The notes: generated by a model not told the origin, from the letters alone. A DNA stretch of 64,000 nucleotides from Actinobacteria bacterium IMCC26077 (GCA_002284915.1 CP015606.1:186001-250000), one strand, 5' to 3'; counted from the stretch's first letter, positions 44,237 to 53,639 are shown. Numbers and translations are program-made.

Positions 44237-44788
44237 CTACTTCTTTGCGCCACTTGGACCGTGTACTTCTCTTTTATCGGCAATCCAATCCATGAGTGCA
44301 AAGAGAACGCCTGATGCGACGAATGTGAGGTGAATAATCACTCGCCAAATCGTTCCTTCGCCAACTTCCTCTTGCCCAGCTAGCTCGATGAAATCCTTCA
44401 AAAGCTCGATAACTGAGATGGCAACAAGCGAGCCAATCAATTTGATTTTTAGTCCGGAGAAATCAATCGTGCCCATCCAATGTGGGCGATCATCCGATTC
44501 GTGTGCAGCATCGATACGCGAGACGAAGTTCTCATAACCGGCGAGAATCACAATCAAGATCAAGTTGCCAATCAGGGTGAGATCTAAGAGCGCCAGGAGA
44601 TCGAGCGTGAATACATGTGGATCCTTTTGGCCAAGGTTTTCGATGAGATGTATGAACTCAAGGATGAACCGGTAGATGAGCGCTACTAGCGCAAATACGA
44701 GGCCAACATATAAGGGGGAGAGAATCCAGCGCGCCTGAAAAAGGAGATTTTCAAGGGAATGCGCAATTCTTGATGCTTTTTTCGACAT
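44237..44788 (-). CDS. UPF0114 (YqhA-like) membrane protein
   Basis: 183 residues from ATG at 44788; a TTG at 44830 would add 14 residues and almost touch the preceding gene. The N-terminal half has LENLLFQARWILSPLYVGLVFALVALIYRF and LLALLDLTLIGNLILIVILAGYENFVSRID, the YqhA/UPF0114 signature; four helices in all. No function is established for the family; it is sometimes linked to cation or pH stress. It is followed by the DMT transporter after 15 bases. Confidence 0.88.
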   Translation of the reverse strand: MSKKASRIAHSLENLLFQARWILSPLYVGLVFALVALIYRFILEFIHLIENLGQKDPHVFTLDLLALLDLTLIGNLILIVILAGYENFVSRIDAAHESDDRPHWMGTIDFSGLKIKLIGSLVAISVIELLKDFIELAGQEEVGEGTIWRVIIHLTFVASGVLFALMDWIADKREVHGPSGAKK

Positions 44789-44830
44789 GGGATGAGAATA
44801 ATCAAAAACTGCAGATTTATCCAGCGCCAA

Positions 44831-45694
44831 TCAGATAATGGGGAATCTTCCCGCTTTACCTAAAGCAATAACTGCTCGCCACGATAACTTCTTGCTCTTA
44901 CCTGCACTAACGAAAATTCCATTAAGGAATCCGTCCAGCCATGCGACTAAAGAACTTAACCGGCGCATTCGAATCAAAGAGATGAGAAACCAAACCAATA
45001 CATAGATAATGGAGATTGGGAAAGGCAGATTACGCTTTGCTAACCAGACTCGATTCCGTGCATTAAGACGGTAAAAATCTAGATGCCGGGTTGGATTAAT
45101 GACTGGATGTTTTACTGTTACATCTGCCGCGTACCAAGCAATGTACCCATGGTTGTAAACCTGCCATACCAACTCAATCCCTTCGTGGGCATAGAAGAAG
45201 TTATCTGGCCAACCGCCAATGGCATCAAATAGTGAACGGCGAATGATTATGGCTCCCTCCCACAAAGTGGTCGCCGGAGAGCTCTCATTGGGATCACCTA
45301 TCCGAAGGCGAGGAATCCACCTACTTGGAACTTCTCCATCACCATCTGGACTAACCCGTGGCTGAATCAATCCCCAATCTGGGTGGGCCTCTAATTTAGA
45401 GATGAGATTGGAGATGGCCTGTGCTGAATCAAGATATGCATCATCATCGAGGAAAAAAAGATATTCGCCTAGAACTTCTGCAACACCAGCATTTCGGCCG
45501 GCAGGTATTCCGAGATTCTCAGGAAGATAGCGGGTCTTCTTCGTAGGGAAGGCCTCGGCGGGATCCCATCCGTTACCTACTATGACGAGATCAAGCTCAA
45601 TCCCTTGTTGTTCCTCCAACGAACGCAAGGCTCTAGCTAATTCTTCGGGTCGCTTCCCCATCGTAAGGAGCACTGCTCCCACACTTTTACTCAC
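44831..45694 (-). CDS. Glycosyltransferase family 2
   Basis: 287 residues. GT-A core: VGAVLLTMGKRPEELARALRSL, VIVGNGWDP, ENLGIPAGRNAGVAE and the metal-binding LFFLDDDAYLD, then GGWPDNFFYAHEGIELVWQVY, which matches rhamnosyl- or galactofuranosyl-type inverting enzymes. A C-terminal hydrophobic segment (FPISIIYVLVWFLISLI) ties it to the membrane. It starts 3 bases after the stop of the CDP-alcohol transferase gene upstream (45698), indicating a shared operon for surface glycan or glycolipid assembly. Confidence 0.88.
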   Translation of the reverse strand: MSKSVGAVLLTMGKRPEELARALRSLEEQQGIELDLVIVGNGWDPAEAFPTKKTRYLPENLGIPAGRNAGVAEVLGEYLFFLDDDAYLDSAQAISNLISKLEAHPDWGLIQPRVSPDGDGEVPSRWIPRLRIGDPNESSPATTLWEGAIIIRRSLFDAIGGWPDNFFYAHEGIELVWQVYNHGYIAWYAADVTVKHPVINPTRHLDFYRLNARNRVWLAKRNLPFPISIIYVLVWFLISLIRMRRLSSLVAWLDGFLNGIFVSAGKSKKLSWRAVIALGKAGRFPII

Positions 45695-45697
45695 TTC

Positions 45698-46492
45698 TTA
45701 TTCACTTACTCGCAATTTATTGGAGGTGAGAATACTTACTAAATGGCCGACAAATACAAAGAGAATGATTGGAATAATCCAATTAAAAATTGGGGCTAAG
45801 AGATTCTCATTGAGCATGACCCCGAGCACGCTCAAAACAAAGATTGCGATTGTCAACTCAACGGAATGAAACATTCGATGGACTGGAATGAATCGAAAAA
45901 TATTCTTCGCAAAAGCTATGAGTGAAACTCGCGAATGGCTCGCCGATTTTCGATCCTCGAGCTTTGGTAGCCCGGCAAAATAGCGCGAAACATGGACTGC
46001 ATCATTGAGCGCCTTATTGAGAATAACTAGAGCTGCAAAGAGCGCGCCTATCATTGGGTAGTTTGTCGAAGCGAGCGCCTCATCTGGCCAATTCGCAATT
46101 CGTAATCCTAAGGCGAATGCAATCGCGCCTTCGGTGAGGTAGTGGCCAAGTTTATCGAGGAAGATTCCAGCGGGGGAGAATTGTTTTCGCCATCTGGCAA
46201 TCTCGCCATCGCAACAATCCCAAAGCATCTGCAATTGACCAAGCAATAGCGCGAGCGTTACTCCCCACATACCGGGAATTAACAACGCCAGCGCTGCGGA
46301 AAACCCGGTCACAATCATCAACCAGGTGACGGCATTTGGTGAGAAGTTCATCCGTATCAAGATTCGGGTGAGGTAGGGCGAGAGCTTCCGTAGGTAAACA
46401 TAAGCCACCCAATGCTCGGCATTAGCTCGCATACGGACCGATTCGGGCTGGGTGAGCGCACGTAGCTCTTCGATAGTAATCCGCTCGCTCAT
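45698..46492 (-). CDS. CDP-alcohol phosphatidyltransferase family protein, variant motif
   Basis: 264 residues, about six helices. The family motif reads CCDGEIARWRKQFSPAGIFLDKLGH, i.e. DGxxAR(8)GxxxD as expected, but the last Asp (general base in the DxxxD pair) is His. Family members exchange CMP from CDP-alcohols for another alcohol, making phospholipids or inositol/glycerol phosphates. Substitution to His occurs in some surface-cluster members I recall, so activity is possible but uncertain. It overlaps the next transferase gene by 4 bases. Confidence 0.85.
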   Translation of the reverse strand: MSERITIEELRALTQPESVRMRANAEHWVAYVYLRKLSPYLTRILIRMNFSPNAVTWLMIVTGFSAALALLIPGMWGVTLALLLGQLQMLWDCCDGEIARWRKQFSPAGIFLDKLGHYLTEGAIAFALGLRIANWPDEALASTNYPMIGALFAALVILNKALNDAVHVSRYFAGLPKLEDRKSASHSRVSLIAFAKNIFRFIPVHRMFHSVELTIAIFVLSVLGVMLNENLLAPIFNWIIPIILFVFVGHLVSILTSNKLRVSE

Positions 46493-47571
46493 GCTCCCCC
46501 TCTCCGCACATTATGCCCGCCTCGGAAAAGGATAAGTCCAAATAGGTAGATCGAGAGAAAAACGATAAATAACTCTTCGTACCCGAGCACAAAACTAAGG
46601 AAACAGAGGAGTATCCGGCCGGCCATTCGTAAACCTGCGTTACCAAGGTACGGCTCTCGGCTTTGAAGCGCATCGTAGAGATTGGTGTAGTGCCAAAGCC
46701 CCACCGCTGAAATCAACATAAATCGAATCGCTGGTGAAATATCGAGAGGAATCGCAATCAATGCGAGAAACTCGCAACCTCGTAGAAACGAAGGGTAAGT
46801 CCATGAGATGCGCGATCCAGATAACTTGAATGGCAACCAAGTGTCTCGTTGCAACCCAAGAAATTGGGAATCAACTTCCTTGTTCGGCCAGCGACTTATC
46901 CGCCGTGCTCGAGCAAGCAGCGCGAAGATAAACGAGATGATCCCAAAGAAGAGAATTAACCGAAGAGCATCAGGAACGGGCATGAGAAGTGGCAATACCG
47001 CAAGCATCAACCAACGTTCACCGATCGGATAGTTGAGAATTCTCTTCAACCAATACCCAATTCCTGCTCGATTTAGTTGTTGCGCAGGTTCTTCGTATGA
47101 TTTTTGAAGATGAACAAAGTTGTAATCGCTTAGGTGACGTAACGTCTGCAAAATTACTAGTGCTATGCCTAACCACCAAGCGCTGCTCTCGCCGACGCTA
47201 TAAATCAAGCCTCCGATATAGGCAAATTCCTTAACTCGATCCGCAAGCGCATCAAGCCAGGCACCCAATTGAGAAAATTGATTCTTATAACGCGCCACTT
47301 CGCCGTCTACACAATCTAAAACAAGCGAAAAGATAAATGCGATTGCTGCGACCAAGTATTTTCCTTGTGCGGCGACATATGCTGATAGCAATCCAAATAT
47401 TATTGACGTTACTGTAATCGCATTAGGCTTGATTCCAGTCTCGACTAGCGCGCTGGTAAAGATTCGCGAGATTTTTCGTAAGACGAAAGAAGAGAAGAAG
47501 CCGTCGTCGCTGCGAGCGGCAGCACGCAACCGGAGGGTTTTTTCGCTGATTTCTCGCGGTTGATTCCCCAT
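46489..47571 (-). CDS. CDP-alcohol phosphatidyltransferase
   Basis: 360 residues. The complete motif is present: DCVDGEVARYKNQFSQLGAW followed by LDALADR (DGxxAR(8)GxxxDxxxD). Several helices surround it, and the long central and C-terminal parts (RAGIGYWLKRILNYPIGERW, DALQSREPYLGNAGLRMAGR) go beyond standard PgsA length, probably adding further membrane or interaction domains. With the next CDP-alcohol enzyme, a nucleotidyltransferase and a TagB/F-like enzyme, it fits a phospho-polymer or phosphosugar-lipid pathway. It is divergent from the TagB/F-like gene, 55 bases apart. Confidence 0.88.
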   Translation of the reverse strand: MGNQPREISEKTLRLRAAARSDDGFFSSFVLRKISRIFTSALVETGIKPNAITVTSIIFGLLSAYVAAQGKYLVAAIAFIFSLVLDCVDGEVARYKNQFSQLGAWLDALADRVKEFAYIGGLIYSVGESSAWWLGIALVILQTLRHLSDYNFVHLQKSYEEPAQQLNRAGIGYWLKRILNYPIGERWLMLAVLPLLMPVPDALRLILFFGIISFIFALLARARRISRWPNKEVDSQFLGLQRDTWLPFKLSGSRISWTYPSFLRGCEFLALIAIPLDISPAIRFMLISAVGLWHYTNLYDALQSREPYLGNAGLRMAGRILLCFLSFVLGYEELFIVFLSIYLFGLILFRGGHNVRRGGA

Positions 47572-47626
47572 AACAGGTACTCTAATGCCTGGTCCGGAAC
47601 TTACTTAATGAAGACGTGGTGAAAAA

Positions 47627-48865
47627 ATGGCGCAGCGGCGAAAGTCTCGTGGCCCAGTAGCGCGCCTTTATCGCGTACTGCGGAAGAAGAGTAAAACGCT
47701 GTGGCGCTTGGTCTTCCCTCCTGAGATCATCCCTTTTACACACGAAAGCGCCCAGGGGTTCCGAGTAGCTGCCTTCTTCGCGGATCCGCCTTCAAAGATT
47801 TACCAAATTTCGCAATGGATACCAGTTTTTGAAAAAGCTCCAGCGCACCTTCGTCCTGTGATTATCACTCGGCATGCTGCCACTACCGAAGAACTTCAGA
47901 AAATGACCTCGCTACTAGTTATTCATGCTCGGACATATGACTTATTGATGCAGCTTCTTGAACTCTCGCGATTCAAAGCGCTTATTTATGTAAATAACTC
48001 GTACCAGAATTTCCAAACTCTCGCTTACCAACAAGCTGCGCACATACACGTTAATCATGGAGAGAGCGACAAAATCTCTATGGTGAGTAACCAAGCCAAG
48101 GCTTACGACAAAGTATTTGTCGCGGGCGCTGCAGCTAAAGATCGATATCTTTCGGCGGTTGCATGGCTAGAAGAGAAGAATTTGATTCCAATCGGTCGAC
48201 CACAACTTGATTTGGATACCACGCCAATTTTAGAAAAGAGCACGCTCAAGACAATCACTTATGCGCCTACATGGGAAGGCGAAGACGAGGCGAATAATTA
48301 CACCTCGATGGATTGCTACGGCATTGCGATTATCGATGCGACAATCAAACAGCGAGATTGTCGGGTCATCTACAAACCACATCCACGAATTTTAGATTCC
48401 AAAGATCCTTTGATAATCAGTGCCCATAAGCACATCATGAATCAGCTTGCCTGTGGACCCCACGAAGTGCACCTTTCTGGCGATGTACTCAGTGTTTTAA
48501 AAGATACTGATTTGCTGATTAGCGATATATCTAGCGTGACTCTTGATTACCTATACCTTCGCCCAACAGGGGCAATCTTCCTTACCGATCGCCGCAATAA
48601 TCGGAGTGAATTGCAGGCTGAGTCGCCGGTGGCGAGTGCGGCGTATATTGTCGATTCCGCTGCTATTTCTCAATTAGCTGAGCAACTAGGAGAGGTCCTT
48701 ACCAAAGACGAGTTGTTCGATCAGCGGCAAGAGGTCTGCCGGTACTATTTCGGTGGAATTGCAGCGGGCGAGAGCACTTCTGCCTTCTATCGGGAGTTAG
48801 AAAAGACAATTGCTGAGCATGATGTAGCAGTATCTCGACTTTCCCGAGTTCGCCGAAGTAATTAA
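47627..48865 (+). CDS. CDP-glycerol glycerophosphotransferase (TagB/TagF) family protein
   Basis: 412 residues. Active-site landmarks of the family are present in order: HIHVNHGESDK (first catalytic His), GRPQLD, ITYAPTWEGEDEANNY, VIYKPHPR (second His) and LLISDISSVTLDYLYL. These enzymes add glycerol or ribitol phosphate units to a lipid-linked acceptor to build teichoic-acid-like polymers on the inner membrane face. An amphipathic basic N-terminus (KSRGPVARLYRVLRKKSK) may dock it to the membrane. The acceptor is unknown. Confidence 0.88.
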   Translation: MAQRRKSRGPVARLYRVLRKKSKTLWRLVFPPEIIPFTHESAQGFRVAAFFADPPSKIYQISQWIPVFEKAPAHLRPVIITRHAATTEELQKMTSLLVIHARTYDLLMQLLELSRFKALIYVNNSYQNFQTLAYQQAAHIHVNHGESDKISMVSNQAKAYDKVFVAGAAAKDRYLSAVAWLEEKNLIPIGRPQLDLDTTPILEKSTLKTITYAPTWEGEDEANNYTSMDCYGIAIIDATIKQRDCRVIYKPHPRILDSKDPLIISAHKHIMNQLACGPHEVHLSGDVLSVLKDTDLLISDISSVTLDYLYLRPTGAIFLTDRRNNRSELQAESPVASAAYIVDSAAISQLAEQLGEVLTKDELFDQRQEVCRYYFGGIAAGESTSAFYRELEKTIAEHDVAVSRLSRVRRSN

Positions 48866-48894
48866 TAAGTTAGTGAATTGAACGAGGGAGTAAC

Positions 48895-49590
48895 GTGGTT
48901 CAACAAGTAATTATTCTCGCAGCTGGCATGGGAACTCGTTTGGGTAAGCCATGGCCGAAACCTCTGACTCCCCTCAAAGATGGCCGGACCATCATGGAGC
49001 AGCAAATGGCGAATATCTCCTCGGCCTTCGGTGCTGACGCTCGAATTGGCGTCGTAGTCGGCTTCAAAATGGAGATGATCATGGAAGCGCATCCACGAGC
49101 AGTCTTTATCTACAACGAAGTCTTCGACCAGACGAACACCAGTAAGAGCTTGTTACGCGCACTGCGTTCTAGTTGCGATGGTGGCGTGCTCTGGATGAAT
49201 GGTGATGTTGTATTTGATGCGAAAGTTTTAGAACGGATCAAGCCACTTATTGAGAAGGATCAATCTTTTATCTGCGTGAATACCTCAAAAGTGGCCGAAG
49301 AAGAGGTTAAGTACACAGTTGATGGAAACGGCAATATCAAAGAGCTATCGAAAAATGTTGTTAACGCCCTTGGTGAGGCTGTTGGAATCAATTTTGTCGC
49401 TGCGAAAAACAAAGAGGCGCTGATCCAGCGTCTAGAAGAGGTTGCTGATAACGATTACTTTGAGCGTGGCATTGAAGTTTCTATCGAAAAAGACAAGGCC
49501 GCGTTTATCCCAGTGGACATCTCAGATTTATTTGCAGTAGAAGTTGACTTTCCTGAAGATCTTGAGCGAGCAAACGAAAGCGTGAAATAA
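48895..49590 (+). CDS. Nucleotidyltransferase, sugar- or alcohol-phosphate type
   Basis: 231 residues from GTG at 48895, 29 bases after the TagB/F-like gene. The activation loop is IILAAGMGTRLGKPWPKPL (6-24), the metal Asp lies in GVLWMNGDVVFD and the product site in GEAVGINFVAAKNKEAL. It resembles LicC/phosphocholine or inositol-phosphate cytidylyltransferases more than glucose-1-phosphate enzymes. In this cluster it would supply the CDP-alcohol used by the two CDP-alcohol phosphatidyltransferases. CTP preference is inferred from context. Confidence 0.85.
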   Translation: MVQQVIILAAGMGTRLGKPWPKPLTPLKDGRTIMEQQMANISSAFGADARIGVVVGFKMEMIMEAHPRAVFIYNEVFDQTNTSKSLLRALRSSCDGGVLWMNGDVVFDAKVLERIKPLIEKDQSFICVNTSKVAEEEVKYTVDGNGNIKELSKNVVNALGEAVGINFVAAKNKEALIQRLEEVADNDYFERGIEVSIEKDKAAFIPVDISDLFAVEVDFPEDLERANESVK

Positions 49591-49609
49591 CCGAATCTCT
49601 CTCGAGAGG

Positions 49610-50197
49610 TTAGTTATTCCCAGGCTGTTCGAAAGTGGCATCGCCTTCGAGGACTTCTTCTTCAACTACCTCAAACTCAGCTTCAGCGAAATTATCCTCG
49701 GTTTCGCTATCTTCACCCAAGAGGGCCATTGCCTCTTCAAGTGACATCTCACCATCGATTTCCTCAGCTTCTAAAGATTCTTCGTCATCTTCGAGGAGAA
49801 TTTCTTCTTCGTCTTCTTGATTTTCGGCAGTGAGCGCAGCGCCTTGGCTGAGCAAGGACTCAACTAGTTCCTCTTGGCTCATGCCTTCGAAATCGATACC
49901 GGCTTCCTCAGCAAGCGCTTGAAGTTCGTCGAGAGATAGTTCTTGGAGTTGCTCCTCAGAGTACTCAATTACTTTGCTCTCTGTTGCCTCGTTTTCGGGG
50001 GATACTTTGGCCTCATCCTTCTCCTCAAGTATTTCTTCGAGAAGTACTTCTTCATCTGCATTTTTGCTCGTATCTTGACTTTTGATTGAGGCCGCGCGTG
50101 AAGTTCCAGGCGATGGTTCTTTTGCTTCTTTACTGTCGAGCTTGAGTTTGCTCATCTCTGCCCATGGATTATCTGAGCCTGAGTTCTTCGATGCCAT
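49610..50197 (-). CDS. Acidic low-complexity protein, unknown family
   Basis: 195 residues, no membrane segment. After a short polar start (KNSGSDNPWAEMSKLKLDSKE) it is dominated by Glu/Asp/Ser runs such as EEVLLEEILEEKDEAKV, EEEILLEDDEESLEAEEI and EVVEEEVLEGDATF. A SAP-like helix pair may occur in LSLDELQALAEEAGIDFEGM. It would be highly negatively charged and largely disordered. It is transcribed with the W/Q/P-repeat protein upstream after a 33-base gap; a charge-complementary role is possible but unproven. Confidence 0.7.
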   Translation of the reverse strand: MASKNSGSDNPWAEMSKLKLDSKEAKEPSPGTSRAASIKSQDTSKNADEEVLLEEILEEKDEAKVSPENEATESKVIEYSEEQLQELSLDELQALAEEAGIDFEGMSQEELVESLLSQGAALTAENQEDEEEILLEDDEESLEAEEIDGEMSLEEAMALLGEDSETEDNFAEAEFEVVEEEVLEGDATFEQPGNN

Positions 50198-50230
50198 TTC
50201 TTTCCTTTCGCGTGCGTTAGTCGATACTAA

Positions 50231-51493
50231 TTATTGGTTGGGAATCTGATCTTGGTCAGCCACGTTGTCGAATTCAGCTCCATCACCAGAGCTAAACTCT
50301 GCGACTGGAGCTCCCTGGTCAAACATCGCTTGTATGCCCGGAGCGATTGAAGATTCCGTCGAAATAGGAAATCCAGATGCGTCCTTAAACGGCGGTGGTG
50401 GGAAGCCACTTGGGTCAGCAAATCCCTGAGCGTTACCAAATTGCGGTGGCTGCCAATTTCCTTGCGGTGGTTGATAAGCCATCGGTTGCTGGAAACCTTG
50501 GTCAAATTGCGGTGGTTGCCAATTCTGCTCTGGCTGCCAATCTGCAGGCTTACCGTAGTTATTCCACTCACCGAATTGCTGCGGAGGTACATAGCCCATC
50601 GGTTGTGGGAAGTAATCACCTTGTGGTGGCTGCCAATTCCCTTGCGGTGGTTGCCAATTCCCTTGTGGTGGTTGCCAATTCTGCTCTGGCTGCCAATCTG
50701 CAGGCTTACCGTAGTTATTCCACTCACCGAATTGCTGCGGAGGTGTGTAGCCCATCGGTTGTGGGAAGTAATCACCTTGCGGTGGTTGCCAATTTCCCTG
50801 CGGTGGTTGATAAGCCATCGGTTGTGGGAAGTAATCACCTTGTGGTGGTTGCCAATTCCCTTGTGGTGGTTGCCAATTCTGCTCTGGCTGCCAATCTGCA
50901 GGCTTACCGTAGTTATTCCATTCGCCAAATTCTTGATTGCCTTGAAACTCTTCTTGTTGGCGTAATTCTTCAGCTTGTGCAAATGCCTCTGCTTCGCGAT
51001 AACTCTGAATCAATTCTGGAGCGCTATCAGGGATGAAACTCGAAACTTGTCCATCGGCAGTAACGCGCTGCATATTCGCGCCATTCTCGTTAAGCGAAAG
51101 CAATGTTTTCTCGCCCGTCGAAGATATGGATGACACGCTGACTTGACCCTCACCAAAGGTGAGATCAGATTGGATTCTGGTGCCATCAGAGAGAGTAGTG
51201 ATCATTCTGCCCTCGCCTGATGCGCCAGGGATCAATTCACGAACAGAACCATCGGGGAATGAAACCCGAACAGAACCATTTGCTTGTTCGACAAATTCCA
51301 AATTAGCAGGAAGTGGCTTGATGGAACCATCCTGAGGGGACATAGAGAGCACCATGCGGACGCTGGGATCCGCTAGAGGGTTCTGACCAATGCCACGGTC
51401 CACGCTCGCCTCTGGGTTAGCAGGGCCGCGCTGACCAGGGCCCTGAGGGGCGCGAGCGCTATCGATATTCGGTCTCTGCGGATAGTTCGTCAC
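50231..51493 (-). CDS. W/Q/P-rich tandem-repeat protein
   Basis: 420 residues, no signal peptide or membrane helix. Residues about 45-165 form a small beta-rich domain with repeated GS/GT/DG strands (EQANGSVRVSFPDGSVREL, TTLSDGTRIQSDLTFGEG). From about 190 come three repeats of GEWNNYGKPADWQPEQNWQP, interspersed with NWQPPQG and DYFPQPMGY units. This aromatic, Gln/Pro-rich composition is like condensate-forming or prion-like domains. No known family. The acidic protein gene follows, and the channel gene is divergent. Confidence 0.75.
   Translation of the reverse strand: MTNYPQRPNIDSARAPQGPGQRGPANPEASVDRGIGQNPLADPSVRMVLSMSPQDGSIKPLPANLEFVEQANGSVRVSFPDGSVRELIPGASGEGRMITTLSDGTRIQSDLTFGEGQVSVSSISSTGEKTLLSLNENGANMQRVTADGQVSSFIPDSAPELIQSYREAEAFAQAEELRQQEEFQGNQEFGEWNNYGKPADWQPEQNWQPPQGNWQPPQGDYFPQPMAYQPPQGNWQPPQGDYFPQPMGYTPPQQFGEWNNYGKPADWQPEQNWQPPQGNWQPPQGNWQPPQGDYFPQPMGYVPPQQFGEWNNYGKPADWQPEQNWQPPQFDQGFQQPMAYQPPQGNWQPPQFGNAQGFADPSGFPPPPFKDASGFPISTESSIAPGIQAMFDQGAPVAEFSSGDGAEFDNVADQDQIPNQ
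50441..50935 (-). repeat. Tandem coding repeat of the WQPPQ protein
   Basis: DNA units such as TTGCGGTGGTTGCCAATT and GGGAAGTAATCACCTTG (plus strand) recur many times, within three longer repeats of about 170 bases starting near each GEWNNYG segment. Repeats are nearly identical at DNA level, so copy number probably varies between strains. Confidence 0.85.
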
Positions 51494-51686
51494 ATTTTCT
51501 CCACTACGTGCGGTTCATGAAAGGGTATCTGTGATGGCGAAAACAGAGCAACATTCCCGCGGAAACGGATGGGTTTTCCCCATGTAATTTCGGCGCTTAC
51601 GGCCATGAAACCTCTACCCGACTATGGGCGAATGGCCCATCGGCGAGTACCCTGACCCCAGACAAATCCTTTCGAAAGGTATAGAT

Positions 51687-53639
51687 ATGAGCACGCCATC
51701 AGGCACTGAGCGATCTTACGGAGCTCAATCCGCGGGTAACTCCAATAACCCAGCCCAAAAGAATTCATTCGGCAGACGGCTACGTTATCGCTTCGATAAC
51801 ACACTTGCGCGTGGTCCAGTCGTCCTCATTGGATGGCTACTTGTCGCAGCAGCAGTCCTGAGCATTCCGTTCTGGCTCTACCTCGAACTAGATCCAGATG
51901 GCGTCGGTGGCGGCGAGAACGCCAAACCATCACCTGAAAATCTTTTCAATTCATTTTGGGCAGTTCTCGGCAAAGGTGGCTTTAGCCAACTTACCTGGGA
52001 AGGTCGCTCATTCAGCATTTTGATAACCATCGCAAGCCTTGTAACTGGCGGCGCGATGTTCGCCTTCATCACAGCAACGACGAGCAAGAAGCTCACTGAC
52101 CTTAAGCGCGGTAAAGGTCCAGTCGTTGAGAGTGGCCATGTGATGATTCTTGGTTGGGGGCCACAGGTCTACTCAATCCTGCAGCAACTTGATGTAGCAA
52201 ATGAAAACAATCCAAGTACAGCAGTAATCCTGGCTCCAACTCCGCAAGAGACAATGGTTGATGAAATCAGAAACCGCGTTGGTAAGTTAAAGCACACCAA
52301 AATCATCACGCGATCTGTTGAACCTTCTAATCCAAAAATTCTTGCTGACATGTCTGTAGCGACGGCAAAAAGCATCATCGTTCTCGGAACTAAAGGAACA
52401 CCAGGATCAGTTACTGGCGTCCTCTCCGCGCTAGCGAATCTTGCGCCTGATTCAAAGACGACAGTTATCGCAGATGTAAACGATGCATCCGCTGCGAATG
52501 CTCTTATGCAGAGCGCGCAAGGTCGAGTTGTTACTGTCGAATCTCAAGAGCTGATTGCTCAAGTCACCGCACATGCCTGCCGACAACCTGGACTTGCAGC
52601 CATTTACTTAGATCTCCTCGATTTTGAGGGTAATGAGATGTATTACCAACCCGCAGGAGAGGCTGCAGGGAAGATGTTTGGAGAGGCGCTATTGGCTTAT
52701 CCAAATGCCTCTCTCATCGGTCTGCGCCGACCTGACGGTGCGGTTTGGCTATATCCGCCGATGAACACAGTTATTGGCAATGACGATTACGTCATCGCAA
52801 TTGCAGAGGATGATGATCGGATTGTGTGGAGCGCTCCACGGCCAGAGCTAGATTCTTTTGGGCCTCAAACTGCACTCTTCGCTGCGCCAAAATCTGCACC
52901 ATCACAGACGCTTGTGATTGGTTGGAACTCCATGGCGAAGAAGGTACTTCGCGAAATTGGCGAATTCGCAACACCAGGATCTGCAGCGCTGGTGATGGCA
53001 CAGGCATCGCGCGTCACCTCTGACGAGTTAAAAGACTTGAGCATGCCAAACATGCAAGTGATAACTCGCGCTACCGATGGAAGCTTTAACGAATTAGCTG
53101 CCGTATTGCCAGGGTCTAATTTTGATCAAGTAATCATTTTTGGTTACCGAGGCAAAACCACACCCGCAGATGCGGATGCACAAACGCTGCTATCACTGCT
53201 TGCGGTCAACACATTGAAGCAATGGGGTGCCTTTGGTTATGGTCGCGCGCGAATCATCGCTGAAATCCTTGATAGTAATAATGTCGAGCTTGCTCGTGTT
53301 GTTGCTGTAGAAGATCTTGTCGTCAGCGATCGCCTCGCTAGCTTGATGATGACGCAACTTTCACAATCCCCACATCTCTCGCCGATCTTCCAGCAGCTCT
53401 TTGGCCCTGGTGGGGTCTACTTAAGCGCAAAGCCAATCAACTACTACGTTGCCTCCGGTGAGGTTAGCTACGCTCAACTAGTTGCTGCAGGTCGGGCGCG
53501 CGGTGAGGTAATCATCGGTTACCGCGATAACGAAGCGGGAACAGGTCTAGCTTCGGGAATCCACCTCAATCCAGCCAAAGACTCAATCTTTGTTGCTAAG
53601 CCAAGCGACCAAGCAATCGTCATTGGACCGATGGAGTAA
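51687..53639 (+). CDS. CASTOR/POLLUX-like ion channel or transporter with RCK domains
   Basis: 650 residues from ATG at 51687 (GAAAGG upstream); a start at 51624 would add 21 residues with no ribosome site. The N-terminus is disordered, two helices follow (VVLIGWLLVAAAVLSIPFWLYL and SILITIASLVTGGAMFAFITA), then two RCK-type Rossmann units: GHVMILGWGPQVYSILQQLD with GTKGTPGSVTGVLS, and QTLVIGWNSMAKKVLREIG. This is the plan of plant CASTOR/POLLUX and bacterial relatives; the ion is probably potassium or calcium. A strong terminator follows. Confidence 0.85.
   Translation: MSTPSGTERSYGAQSAGNSNNPAQKNSFGRRLRYRFDNTLARGPVVLIGWLLVAAAVLSIPFWLYLELDPDGVGGGENAKPSPENLFNSFWAVLGKGGFSQLTWEGRSFSILITIASLVTGGAMFAFITATTSKKLTDLKRGKGPVVESGHVMILGWGPQVYSILQQLDVANENNPSTAVILAPTPQETMVDEIRNRVGKLKHTKIITRSVEPSNPKILADMSVATAKSIIVLGTKGTPGSVTGVLSALANLAPDSKTTVIADVNDASAANALMQSAQGRVVTVESQELIAQVTAHACRQPGLAAIYLDLLDFEGNEMYYQPAGEAAGKMFGEALLAYPNASLIGLRRPDGAVWLYPPMNTVIGNDDYVIAIAEDDDRIVWSAPRPELDSFGPQTALFAAPKSAPSQTLVIGWNSMAKKVLREIGEFATPGSAALVMAQASRVTSDELKDLSMPNMQVITRATDGSFNELAAVLPGSNFDQVIIFGYRGKTTPADADAQTLLSLLAVNTLKQWGAFGYGRARIIAEILDSNNVELARVVAVEDLVVSDRLASLMMTQLSQSPHLSPIFQQLFGPGGVYLSAKPINYYVASGEVSYAQLVAAGRARGEVIIGYRDNEAGTGLASGIHLNPAKDSIFVAKPSDQAIVIGPME

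Noticed and set aside
49591-49620. CTCTCTCGAGAGG palindrome as a terminator
   Set aside because: The arms have no room for a loop and no T tract follows, so I could not support it.
50441-50935. Possible CRISPR-like array
   Set aside because: Repeat units are of variable length, directly adjacent, and translate to an in-frame repeat protein; no unique spacers and no cas genes.
50227-50982. 251-codon frame in the minus strand, overlapping the W/Q/P-repeat gene
   Set aside because: It is kept open by the DNA repeats themselves (repeats of NHHKGIGNHHK type); the other frame has a sensible start, N-terminal domain and downstream gene.
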